Notes under the pieces: model-generated
What the model was told of the DNA's origin: nothing
Seen by the model: the letters and a program-made list of their open reading frames with translations, nothing else
Databases searched by the model: none
Part shown: piece by piece, positions 54,240 through 62,259 of the stretch
How positions within the stretch are numbered: position 1 is the stretch's first letter
How the letters are laid out: the number at the start of each line of letters is the position of its first letter
Made by a program: the position numbers and the translations under genes
DNA from: Thiohalocapsa sp. PB-PSB1
Lineage (GTDB): Bacteria; Pseudomonadota; Gammaproteobacteria; Chromatiales; Chromatiaceae
DNA: 64,000 bases
Direction of reading: 5' to 3'
Assembly: GCA_016745215.1 (NCBI GenBank)
Contig: CP050890.1
Location: 7,085,001 to 7,149,000 of the forward strand

Positions 54240-55285
54240 AGGACAAGCCACAGGGTACCCGAGTGACCTGACGGACGCCGAATGGGCACTGATCGAACAG
54301 CATTTTCAACCTCGTGATCGACGGGGCAGTGCCAGCCTAGGCTGTCGAAATCTGCCGTCTCACTAAAACAAGCGCTTCCCGGTTTTTGGATGCTTAGTCG
54401 GTGTCGGTGTCGGTGTCGAGATCGGAATTAGGGATTGGTATCGAGCTGGCTGTTTTGATCGATGAGCGGATTCGATTCCGATTCCGATAGCGACCCCGAC
54501 ACCGATGAGGCTTCCCCAGTGCGTTCGATGATGCAATCCAAGACCCGGAATCGGTTTGGCATCAAAACTCAGGACATTTCGACAGCCTAGTGCCAGCCTA
54601 CATCCGCGCAAACGGATCGTCGATGCCATTTGTACGTCGTGAAGTCCGCTTGCCAATGGCGCATGCTCCCCAACGATTTTCCGCCCTGGCAAACGGTTTA
54701 CGATCACTTCAGCCGATGAAACAAACGCGCTGTTTGGGAAACTGCACGGGATCAAGTGAATGCGCTCCATCGCCAAAACAACGGTCGCTCGGCATCGCCG
54801 AGTTACGGGATGATCGACTCGTAAAGCGTCAAGACCGAGTACGCAAGCGAAGAACGCGGGATCGACGGCGGCAACAAAGTCAAAGGGCATAAACGCTATA
54901 GCGTGGTCGATCTTCTCGGCAATCTGTTGCATGTGTCGGTCCACGCAGCCAATTGCAGCGATACCGTGGCGGGTGGTCCCGTGATGGCGCGTGCGGCGGA
55001 GAAACATCCGAGCATCGAGGCGTTTTCCGGCGACGCGGGTTAGCGCGGGACAGCCGTGAAATTCGTCGACGAGACACTCGGACTGGTCTTGCACATTTCC
55101 ACCAAAATCAAAGACAGATGGACTGTCCTTCCGAAACCTTGGTTCGTTGAGCGCAGTTTCGCTTGGCTCGGGCTTGGCTCGGTCGATTTCGCAGGCGCAG
55201 TAAGGATTTCGAGATCCTGACTGGTACCACTGAGAATATGATCCATATCGCTATGCTCAAGAAAACGCTTGCAAATTGCGGCTGA
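54240..55285 (+). pseudogene. IS5-family transposase, multiple lesions
   Basis: Before the insertion: PSDLTDAEWALIEQHFQPRDRRGS. After it: HPRKRIVDAI, a +1 shift, LYVVKSACQWRMLPNDFPPWQTVYDHFSR*NKR, DQVNALHRQ, SPSYGMIDS*SVKTEYASEERGIDGG, KVKGHKRYSVVDLLGNLLHVSVHAANCSDTVAGG, EAFSGDAG*RGTAVKFVDETLGLVLHISTKIKDRWTVLPKPWFVERSFAWLG. The DDE residues can be followed (GMID, GDAG, VERSFAWL), but three in-frame stops replace Trp, Gln and Tyr codons, the frame shifts at least once, and a 254-bp element splits the N-terminal domain. Confidence 0.85.
54337..54590 (-). repeat. Family C inverted-repeat element, copy 1 (inside the IS5 transposase)
   Basis: 254 bp bounded by CTAGGCTGTCGAAAT and its exact reverse complement. 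TGCCAGC stands on both sides (54330-54336, 54591-54597); the full direct repeat is AGTGCCAGCCTA (12 bp), overlapping the palindromic CTAG end, so the true duplication is 7-12 bp. The inside has GGTGTCG/GGTATCG hexamers, GATTCCGATAGCGACC and GTTTTGATGCC-type ends. It has no coding capacity. Oriented opposite to copy 2. Confidence 0.85.
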
Positions 55286-55477
55286 ACTTTTGCCAGGCAG
55301 ACTCTAACAGCGACTCGTGAAACTTTGATTCATGCTTTTCATCTCCGTGTCTCCGTGTCTTCGTGTCTGCGTACGAGGTGTGGATCTAAAATTTTCTTGG
55401 CTCTTGTGCTTGACAAACATAAATCTAAAACCAAGTTGCACTCTAGGAAAAGGCCGAGACAACCAAGGCGTACCACC
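55286..55477. other. Upstream region of iscR
   Basis: Contains the right IS end and a run CTCCGTGTCTCCGTGTCTTC (55345-55364), a short periodic repeat also seen elsewhere in the window. The iscR promoter should lie here; no IscR-type box was recognised with confidence. Confidence 0.4.
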
Positions 55478-55939
55478 ATGAGACTTTCAACTAAAGGCAG
55501 ATATGCGGTAACGGCGATGCTGGATCTCGCCCTTCATTCTGGGAAAGGACCCGTAACATTGGCCGATATTTCGGTCAATCAGGGCATCTCGTTGTCCTAT
55601 TTAGAGCAACTATTCGCTGCTTTACGCGGTAAACAGCTCGTCCGCGGCATCCGTGGCCCCGGCGGCGGCTACTATCTTGGTAAAGATTCTAATGAAATCT
55701 CTATCGCTGATATCATTTGCGCTGTCGACGAATGGGTCGAGTTTACACGCTGCGGCGGTCGGGAAAATTGCCGAGACGGCCAGCGTTGCCTAACTCACAC
55801 GCTTTGGGATCAACTCAGTGACGAAATTTTCACCTTCCTGAGCGAAATCTCATTAGCTGATTTAGTGGAACGTGGCCAGCAAAATATTCGTGAGCTCGAG
55901 TCCAAGCAAATGCCCGCACGAAAACAGCGTGCGGCGTAG
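55478..55939 (+). CDS. iscR: IscR-type Rrf2 family iron-sulfur regulator
   Basis: 153 residues from ATG 55478 (MRLSTKGRYAVTAMLDLALH). Winged-helix DNA-binding domain ISVNQGISLSYLEQLFAALRGKQLVRGIRGPGGGYYLG, and the [2Fe-2S] ligands at exactly the E. coli spacing: C92, C98, C104 and H107 (RCGGRENCRDGQRCLTH). IscR senses Fe-S status and controls Fe-S assembly genes. Unusually, no iscS, iscU or iscA follows; the next gene, after about 490 bp, is prmB. Either the isc operon was split by rearrangement or this is a second IscR-like regulator. Confidence 0.88.
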   Translation: MRLSTKGRYAVTAMLDLALHSGKGPVTLADISVNQGISLSYLEQLFAALRGKQLVRGIRGPGGGYYLGKDSNEISIADIICAVDEWVEFTRCGGRENCRDGQRCLTHTLWDQLSDEIFTFLSEISLADLVERGQQNIRELESKQMPARKQRAA

Positions 55940-56428
55940 AGTCCAGCATCTATCGATCGCCGGGGCCCTGCATTCGGCCCCGGCAACCCTATCAGTTCGC
56001 AGTACACCATACTGACTCCGGTAGCCCCACAGTCAACAAGAAAGTACATTCCATTACGTACTGAGCAGGGCGGTGAACACATTCACTTAGTTGTTACCCC
56101 TGCATACAAACTTCTGGTACTTAACCGCCGGCTCCCCCACCCGTACCGGTCCCGTGCAAGGCGCTCGACCGCCCGATACAAAACATCTTCTACGCTGATA
56201 TACGCAGGCTAGTGCCGACGAATATCACCGATAATAGTACGAAAAAGACAAGGTCAGTCTAAAACCGAGGGCTATTTCACAGCGTGTGAAGCATGACTGA
56301 GGTCAATGATTGGGTCAGCTTCTGAAGCAGATCGGTTAATAATGCTATTCTTCGATGCCCGCTGTCGCAAATCGCGACGATCACCGGGGCGTCCGGCCCC
56401 GCGGCGGCGGCCACCGAGACCGCGGACC
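55940..56428. other. Intergenic region
   Basis: About 490 bp between iscR and prmB. No gene or repeat was recognised. GCCGGGGCCCTGCATTCGGCCCCGGC at 55960-55985 forms a strong G+C-rich stem 20 nt after the iscR stop but has no T tract; it may still act in termination. Confidence 0.5.
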
Positions 56429-57403
56429 ATGGCAGTCGATACAAATGCATTGTTGACTATACAAGACCTCGTTCGTTGGAGCGCATGTCGTTTTGCCGAT
56501 GCGCGACTCCACTTCGGACATGGCACCGATAACGCCTTCGACGAGGCTGCCTGGCTGATTGCAAGTTCTCTCAATATGCCATTGGAGCATATCGGACCCT
56601 ATCGTGAATGCCGCGTCACCGAAGATGAGCGAACGGCGGTATTGGCGCTCGTGCGCCGGCGCATCGTTGAGCGCAGGCCGGCTGCCTATCTGATCGGCCA
56701 GACCCGATTTGCAGGCATGGAATTTATTGTCAACGATTCGGTGATGATTCCGCGCTCGCCGATAGCCGAGCTCATTGCGGACGGCTTCGCACCCTGGGTC
56801 GACCCGGAGCGGATCCATCGCGTGCTAGACCTTTGCACCGGCTGTGGCTGCCTTGGCATCGCATTGGCCGCATACTTACCCGAGATCGAGGTGGATTTGG
56901 CTGATATCTCGCCAGCGGCGCTGAGAATCGCGGCACGAAACCTAGCGCTGCACGACCTCGACGATCGGGTAAGAATCATTGAATCGGACCTCTTTGCAGG
57001 CATTGGTCAGATCGGCGGCTCACCCAGCGCGGCATCCATCACGGAGCCCGCGTCAGAACAAATTTATGACATCATCATTTCCAATCCGCCCTATGTCGGC
57101 AACGAGGAGATGGAGAGTTTGCCAGCCGAATATCAGCATGAGCCGCGACTGGCATTGGCGGCTGGCGAAACTGGGCTTGACCTTGTATTGCGCATCCTGC
57201 GCGATGCTCCGGACTATCTTGACGACGAGGGTATCCTGGTAGTCGAGGTAGGCAATACGGCAGCGGCGTTACAGGCATGCTTCCCTGACCTGCCTTTCAC
57301 CTGGCTCGACTTCGAGCACGGCGGCGAGGGCGTCTTCCTGCTGCGCCGGGAAGAATTAGTTCAGGGTCATCAAAGATTTTCCGAGGCAGTCGCCAACTTA
57401 TGA
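56429..57403 (+). CDS. prmB: Ribosomal protein uL3 glutamine methyltransferase
   Basis: 324 residues from ATG 56429; the upstream in-frame sequence (PRRRPPRPRT) is not family sequence. N-terminal helical domain TIQDLVRWSACRFADARLHFGHGTDNAFDEAAWLI is typical of PrmB, followed by PAAYLIGQTRFAGMEFIVNDSVMIPRSPIAELI, motif I VLDLCTGCGCLGIALA and the catalytic NPPY in IIISNPPYVGNEEME. It methylates Gln in ribosomal protein L3. Length fits PrmB (about 310) rather than PrmC. It lies alone between iscR and hemN. Confidence 0.9.
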   Translation: MAVDTNALLTIQDLVRWSACRFADARLHFGHGTDNAFDEAAWLIASSLNMPLEHIGPYRECRVTEDERTAVLALVRRRIVERRPAAYLIGQTRFAGMEFIVNDSVMIPRSPIAELIADGFAPWVDPERIHRVLDLCTGCGCLGIALAAYLPEIEVDLADISPAALRIAARNLALHDLDDRVRIIESDLFAGIGQIGGSPSAASITEPASEQIYDIIISNPPYVGNEEMESLPAEYQHEPRLALAAGETGLDLVLRILRDAPDYLDDEGILVVEVGNTAAALQACFPDLPFTWLDFEHGGEGVFLLRREELVQGHQRFSEAVANL

Positions 57404-57516
57404 GTTCGATACGGAGCACAGAGTGCCGACGAATTTCCGATCCGCCCGCGAGGACTTGCGCTGGCACTGTGCAAGTATCGATCGGTATCGAAATCGCCAC
57501 CAGAAACCGCATTTTG

Positions 57517-57674
57517 GGCGATTTCCGTGAAGAAATAGACCACCTGGCTTATCTTCCTCGTCCGGCATCGACATTACGGCAACCCGCCCATAGCGCGACT
57601 ATGGGCGGGTTGCCGTTTCGCGAAGGCGAACGAGAATCCGGCGCCAGTTGGTCTATTTCTCTCCGGCAATCGCC
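57517..57674 (-). repeat. Family A inverted-repeat element, copy 4
   Basis: 158 bp, in reverse orientation to copies 1-3. Ends GGCGATTTCCGTGAAGAAAT and TTTCTCTCCGGCAATCGCC. The core is a near-perfect palindrome: GGCAACCCGCCCATAG / CGCGA / CTATGGGCGGGTTGCC (about 57582-57614). This is the cleanest core in the window. Confidence 0.87.
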
Positions 57675-57896
57675 TTACCTGTCATATCGGAGATGCGCAG
57701 CCCTAAAGATCTTCAGCCAATGACCCTGGCATGCTGACCCAAAATGATCATTCCAAATCAACGAGTTGCGATTGCGCAGTCCGAAGACCTTTTTCTTAAA
57801 GACGACAACACGGCCGATCCCGCTCCCAATTTCGGTCTCGTTTCACACCCTAATTAAAATAGATCAACAAGGCCTGTCGCCAAGGTCTTGAGGTAG

Positions 57897-59363
57897 ATGA
57901 AGATGATGCTTGATACCCGCCAAAATGCTGACGCTGCCGCCCGCAATCCGGGCATACCCGGCAGCTCTAACCCGCAACAAGATCAACATACCATCTTCGA
58001 TCTCGATCTGATCAAACGCTACGATCAAAGTGGCCCGCGCTATACGTCTTACCCCACCGCGGTAGAATTTGACCCAGCCTTTGACGCAACACGCTATGCC
58101 CAGGTTTGCCGGGATAGCAACCTGAGCGGTCGGCCGCTGTCGCTGTATTTCCACATTCCGTTTTGCGACACATTGTGTTTCTATTGTGCCTGCAACAAGA
58201 TCGCAACCAAGGATCGCAGTATGGCGCAGCCTTATCTGGAGCGCGTCTACAAGGAGCTGGAGATGCAATCGGCGTTGTTCGACGACCAACGCATTGTGCA
58301 GCAATTGCACTGGGGCGGCGGTACACCGACCTTCATCAGTCAGGCGCAAATGCGCGAGTTGATGGAGCAGACACGCAAGTACTTTAGACTTGCCGACGAC
58401 GATCACGGCGAGTTTTCCATCGAGATCGATCCGCGCGAGGCGCGTGGCGACAGTGTAAAGCTGTTGCGCGAAATCGGCTTCAACCGCATGAGCCTTGGCG
58501 TGCAGGATTTTGACCAGCGGGTGCAGAAAGCAGTCAACCGCATTCAAACCGAGGCTGAGACCATGGAGGTGTTGCAAGCGGCCCGCGATCAGGGTTTCCG
58601 CTCCATCAGCATCGACCTCATCTATGGTCTGCCGCACCAAACCGTACAGGGCTTCATGGCCACGCTGGAACGTATCATTGAAGTCGCACCGGATCGGCTG
58701 TCGGTGTTCAACTATGCTCACCTGCCGAGCCGCTTTATGCCACAACGGCGCATTGCCGACGAGGATCTGCCGCCGCCCGAGGTCAAGCTCGACATCCTGC
58801 AGGCCACCACCGAGCGCCTGACCGAGGCCGGCTGGCTCTACATCGGCATGGATCACTTTGCCCGCCCTGACGACGAGCTGGCGCTTGCCCAACGCGACGG
58901 TACCCTATACCGTAATTTCCAGGGCTATTCCACCCACGCCGATTGCGATCTGATCGGCGTCGGCGTTACCTCCATTGGTAAAGTCGCCAACACCTATGGT
59001 CAAAACCGCCGCGAACTCGACAGCTATTACGAGGATATCGACCATGGTCGCCTGCCGGTCTTTCGCGGTATCGAACTGAACCGCGATGACGAACTGCGAC
59101 GCGATGTCATCACCCGACTCATCTGTCATTTCCGGCTCCGGTTCGCCGACATCGAGCAATGCTGGGGAATCGACTTCAGCGATTACTTCTCCACCAGCTT
59201 GCCCAAGCTCGATGGCATGGTCCGCGACGGTCTGCTGGAAATTGACTCCGATGGCATTCTCGTTCTGCCTAAGGGCCGCTTGTTGATCCGCAATATCTGT
59301 ATGGCTTTCGACGCCTATCTCGATACCAAGCAGGGGCCGATCGGTTTCTCAAAGGTCATTTGA
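57897..59363 (+). CDS. hemN: Oxygen-independent coproporphyrinogen III oxidase
   Basis: 488 residues. YDQSGPRYTSYPTAVEF is the HemN opening, SLYFHIPFCDTLCFYCACNKI carries the radical-SAM C-x3-C-x2-C-x-C cysteines, QLHWGGGTPTFIS follows, and GVQDFDQRVQKAVNRIQ and HFARPDDELALAQRDGTLYRNFQGYSTHADCDLIGVGVTSIG are hallmark HemN segments (not HemW, which is shorter and lacks the first conserved Cys). It makes protoporphyrinogen anaerobically for heme or bacteriochlorophyll. GAGG stands before ATG 57897. The stop TGA at 59361 overlaps a Shine-Dalgarno for the next gene, which a family C element has displaced. Confidence 0.95.
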   Translation: MKMMLDTRQNADAAARNPGIPGSSNPQQDQHTIFDLDLIKRYDQSGPRYTSYPTAVEFDPAFDATRYAQVCRDSNLSGRPLSLYFHIPFCDTLCFYCACNKIATKDRSMAQPYLERVYKELEMQSALFDDQRIVQQLHWGGGTPTFISQAQMRELMEQTRKYFRLADDDHGEFSIEIDPREARGDSVKLLREIGFNRMSLGVQDFDQRVQKAVNRIQTEAETMEVLQAARDQGFRSISIDLIYGLPHQTVQGFMATLERIIEVAPDRLSVFNYAHLPSRFMPQRRIADEDLPPPEVKLDILQATTERLTEAGWLYIGMDHFARPDDELALAQRDGTLYRNFQGYSTHADCDLIGVGVTSIGKVANTYGQNRRELDSYYEDIDHGRLPVFRGIELNRDDELRRDVITRLICHFRLRFADIEQCWGIDFSDYFSTSLPKLDGMVRDGLLEIDSDGILVLPKGRLLIRNICMAFDAYLDTKQGPIGFSKVI

Positions 59364-59379
59364 GGAAGCAATGACCTAG
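59361..59379 (+). promoter_or_regulatory. Stranded ribosome-binding site and two-codon minicistron
   Basis: TGAGGAAGCAATGACCTAG: hemN stop, GAGG Shine-Dalgarno, five-nt spacer, ATG ACC TAG. The ATGACC duplicates the first two codons of the acyl-CoA ligase gene at 59626 (ATGACCCCAGCG); the TAG is supplied by the family C end. Confidence 0.8.
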
Positions 59380-59623
59380 GCTGTCGAAATGTCCTGAGTT
59401 TTGATGCCAAGCCGATTCCGGGTCTTGGATTGCTTCATCGAACGCCCTGGGGAAGCCTCATCGCTGTCGGGGTCGCTATCGGAATCGAATCCGCTCATCG
59501 ATCAAAGCAGCCAGCTCGATACCAATCCCGAATTCCGACCTTGACACCGATCCCGACACCGACTAAGCATCCATCAACCAGGAAGCGCTTATTTTCGTGA
59601 GACTGCAGATTTCGACAGCCTAG
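59376..59623 (+). repeat. Family C inverted-repeat element, copy 2 (between hemN and the ligase gene)
   Basis: 248 bp with CTAGGCTGTCGAAAT at both ends in inverted orientation. CAATGAC flanks it on both sides (59369-59375, 59624-59630), extendable to AGCAATGACC (10 bp) through the palindromic end. Its inside is nearly the reverse complement of copy 1, including GGTCGCTATCGGAATC and AAGCGCTT. It adds about 250 nt between hemN and the ligase ATG. Confidence 0.88.
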
Positions 59624-59625
59624 CA

Positions 59626-61269
59626 ATGACCCCAGCGACCACAGAGTCCAGTTCCCCAGATCCAGCGCGATCAGAAAACAATTCGCCTTTGTACCAGGAC
59701 GGCGATCTGGCAATGCTGTTTCGACGCATCGCGGCCGCACATCGCGAGGCACCGGCTATCTTCGCCGATTCGCCCACCTGGTCCTACTCCGCGCTTGATA
59801 CCGCCACTGACGGTATCGCTGCATCGCTCGCCTCTCGCGGCCTGCTGCCGGGTGAGCGTGTGGCGCTGTATTGCCCGAACGGCGCTGAATTCGTGGTCGC
59901 CTACCTCGGCATCCTCAAGGCCGGCGGTGTCGTGGTTCCGATCAATCTATTGCTGAATCCGCGTGAGGTTGCGTTTGTGTTCGCGGATGCCGGCGTGCGG
60001 GCACTGTTCTTCCATGCCGCCGTCACCGAGCATGCCACCAAGGCGCTTGCCGAGGTTCCCGAAGTCCGTTTGCGCATTGGCATCGGTCTTGACGAAAGCG
60101 ATCAGGTCGTGGATTGTCATTTGCATCAACTGATACGTCCGCAACAGTCGCCCGAGATCAACATCGATCCAACCAGGGACGCAGCCGTCATTCTGTACAC
60201 TTCTGGTACCACCGGGCGACCAAAAGGCGCCGTGCTGACACATGCTAATCTGGCCAGCAACGCATTGGCCGTGGTCGAGGCATTGGAATTGCAGCCGACC
60301 TCGGATCGCATCCTGGTGGTATTGCCCATGTTTCATGCCTTCGCCGGCACGGTCGGTATCCTCACCCCATTGCTCATCGGTGCTGCACTGGTACCAGTGG
60401 CAGGTTTCGACACGCGCGCTATCTCCCAAGCCATTGCACTCCATCATGCAACCATCTTTCTCGGCGTGCCGAGCCTGTATGCAGTGTTGATGCGCATCAG
60501 TGATGAACAAGTAGCGCTCTGGCAGAGTGTGCGGCTGTGCATATGCGGTGGCGCGGCGCTCCCGGAAACGTTGCTGCAAGCCTTCGAGCAACGCTTTCAA
60601 GTGCCGATACTGGAAGGCGACGGCCCAACCGAGTGCGGGCCGGTGACCGCAGTGAATCGACCTCGGGAAGCGCGTAAGCCGGGTTCGATCGGCCCCCCGA
60701 TTTCTGGCGTGGAGATGCGCATCGTCGGGCATGATGGCAATCCGCGGCCAGATGGCGAACATGGCGAGGTTTGCGTTCGAAGCGCGAGCGTGATGCGCGG
60801 CTATTGGAACCTGCCGAAAGAGACCAAGGATGCATTTTATGGCGACTGGTTCCGTACCGGTGACCTGGGTTGGCGCGATGCCGATGGCTATTTCTATCTA
60901 GTGGATCGCATCAAAGATCTGATCATCACGAATGGAATCAACGTCTATCCGCGCATCATCGAAGAGGTGCTGGTGCAGCATCCGGAGGTTTCCGAAGCGG
61001 CTGTGGTCGGCGAACCGCATCGCATACACGGTGAGCTTCCAGTCGCCTATATCACATTGGCATCGGCATCCCAAACCGACAATAGGGTGCTGAAAGACTG
61101 GTGCCGCGATCATCTCGGTCGTCACGAAATCCCGCGCCGCATCGAAATCGTCGATAGACTGCCGAAGAATGCTGCCGGCAAGATCCTGAAGCGCGAACTG
61201 CGCCGCGCGGGGGAGATCGAACGCGGAATCGATGACACCGGAATTGCTACGCAAGGGAAGCCTCAGTGA
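59626..61269 (+). CDS. Long-chain acyl-CoA ligase/AMP-binding enzyme
   Basis: 547 residues of the ANL superfamily: P-loop AVILYTSGTTGRPKGAVLTHANL, adenine motif EGDGPTECGPVTAVN, GDWFRTGDLGWRDADGYFYLVDRIKDLIITNGINVYPRIIEEVL hinge, and LPKNAAGKILKRELR with the catalytic Lys. It activates a carboxylate as acyl-AMP and then acyl-CoA. Start ATG 59626 agrees with the duplicated ATGACC at 59371. The present ATG is preceded by TTTCGACAGCCTAGCA, a poor Shine-Dalgarno, so translation may be low or depend on another start. Confidence 0.9.
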   Translation: MTPATTESSSPDPARSENNSPLYQDGDLAMLFRRIAAAHREAPAIFADSPTWSYSALDTATDGIAASLASRGLLPGERVALYCPNGAEFVVAYLGILKAGGVVVPINLLLNPREVAFVFADAGVRALFFHAAVTEHATKALAEVPEVRLRIGIGLDESDQVVDCHLHQLIRPQQSPEINIDPTRDAAVILYTSGTTGRPKGAVLTHANLASNALAVVEALELQPTSDRILVVLPMFHAFAGTVGILTPLLIGAALVPVAGFDTRAISQAIALHHATIFLGVPSLYAVLMRISDEQVALWQSVRLCICGGAALPETLLQAFEQRFQVPILEGDGPTECGPVTAVNRPREARKPGSIGPPISGVEMRIVGHDGNPRPDGEHGEVCVRSASVMRGYWNLPKETKDAFYGDWFRTGDLGWRDADGYFYLVDRIKDLIITNGINVYPRIIEEVLVQHPEVSEAAVVGEPHRIHGELPVAYITLASASQTDNRVLKDWCRDHLGRHEIPRRIEIVDRLPKNAAGKILKRELRRAGEIERGIDDTGIATQGKPQ

Positions 61270-61302
61270 GCGCAGATGTGTCTTACTCCCATATCGTTTT
61301 AA

Positions 61303-61635
61303 GGCGATTTCTGTCGAGAAATAGACCACCTGGCTTGTCTTATCGTGGGTGCTGCCTTATCAAAATGCCCATCTATCCATTCAGGATGAAGTTTGATTCA
61401 CCGCGGAAACGCAGAGAATGCAGAGAATGCAGAGAAGAGGATACATTCGCCTTGGCCCCTCTGCGCACTCTATGGCTCTGCGGTGAATACTTACATTTTT
61501 TCCAGGCAGCACCCCTTCTCGTTCCGCCTCGACGTCGCGGCAACCCGCCCATAGCGCGACTATGGGCGGGTTGCCGCTTCGCGAAGATGAACGAGAATCC
61601 GGCGCCAGTTGGTACGTTTCTCTCCGGCAATCGCC
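61303..61635 (-). repeat. Family A inverted-repeat element, copy 5 (with a nested repeat)
   Basis: 333 bp. Ends GGCGATTTCTGTCGAGAAAT and TTTCTCTCCGGCAATCGCC, with the GGCAACCCGCCCATAGCGCG / ACTATGGGCGGGTTGCC core near 61540-61577. The extra length relative to copy 4 comes from a second repeat inserted at about 61346-61514. Confidence 0.85.
61346..61514. repeat. Nested palindromic repeat inside family A copy 5
   Basis: Bounded by the inverted pair GGGTGCTGCCT / AGGCAGCACCC. Inside, TTCACCGCGGAAACGCAGAG pairs loosely with CTCTGCGCACTCTATGGCTC and CTGCGGTGAATA. A fragment of the same unit occurs near 36840-36895. Confidence 0.7.
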
Positions 61636-61659
61636 TAAGCCAATGCGGCCGAGATCATA

Positions 61660-62136
61660 ATGAACCCTGAGTTCAGCGCTGAATTCATCACATTGGGCTG
61701 GCGCGAATGGGTCGGGATGCCAGACTTGGGGCTGCCGATGATCAAATGCAAAGTGGATACCGGCGCGCGTACCTCGGCACTGCATGCCTTTGAGGTCAAG
61801 ACCGAACAACAGGATCAGATCGAGATTGTCCGGTTTGCCGTGCATCCACAGCAGCAAAGAACCGATACCGTTGTGCACTGCGAAGCTCCGTTGCTGGAGC
61901 GTCGTATCGTTACCGACTCCGGGGGGCATCGCGAGCAACGCTGCGTCATCGCCACCGACCTGATCATTGCCGGTCAGCGTTGGCCCGTCGAATTAACGCT
62001 GACCGATCGCGACAGCATGCGTTTTCGCATGTTACTCGGGCGTACGGCATTGGCCGGACGCGCGCTGGTGGACCCGCAACGTTCTTTTTTGACTGGCCGC
62101 CCGGCAGTAATCGACTTGTCAGGCAGGAAGGCATGA
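61660..62136 (+). CDS. RimK-associated retropepsin-like (ATP-dependent zinc protease family) protein
   Basis: 158 residues. GWREWVGMPDLGLPMIKCKVDTGARTSALHAFEV is the family opening (PF05618), with the aspartyl-protease-like DTGARTS motif, and RMLLGRTALAGRALVDPQRSFLTG is the closing block. These proteins have a retroviral-aspartic-protease fold despite the database name zinc protease, and often neighbour rimK-type glutamate ligase genes; none is adjacent here. It is preceded by family A copy 5, which lies within its upstream region and may influence its expression. Confidence 0.87.
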   Translation: MNPEFSAEFITLGWREWVGMPDLGLPMIKCKVDTGARTSALHAFEVKTEQQDQIEIVRFAVHPQQQRTDTVVHCEAPLLERRIVTDSGGHREQRCVIATDLIIAGQRWPVELTLTDRDSMRFRMLLGRTALAGRALVDPQRSFLTGRPAVIDLSGRKA

Positions 62137-62259
62137 ACGCGACTGTCCAACTGGACAGCTGGGCCAGATCACGTCCACAGCTGGCAATCGGAGCTATTTC
62201 GACCACTTGCCGCGGCAGGTGTAAACTCTTGTCATCCCAAGCGAACCGATACTTTTACC

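Larger units (their letters stand above)
54190..55304 (+). mobile_element. IS5-family insertion sequence, dead, interrupted by a family C element
   Basis: Terminal inverted repeats GAATCTGTCTGGCGAAAA (left) and GAGTCTGCCTGGCAAAAG (right, reverse complement) with TA on each side (54188-54189 and 55305-55306) as the target duplication. One transposase gene, decayed. Total length without the inserted element is about 860 bp, the usual IS427/IS1031-type size. Confidence 0.8.

Noticed and set aside
57400..57723. A 107-codon open frame after prmB
   Set aside because: Most of it is family A copy 4 read through; no ribosome-binding site.
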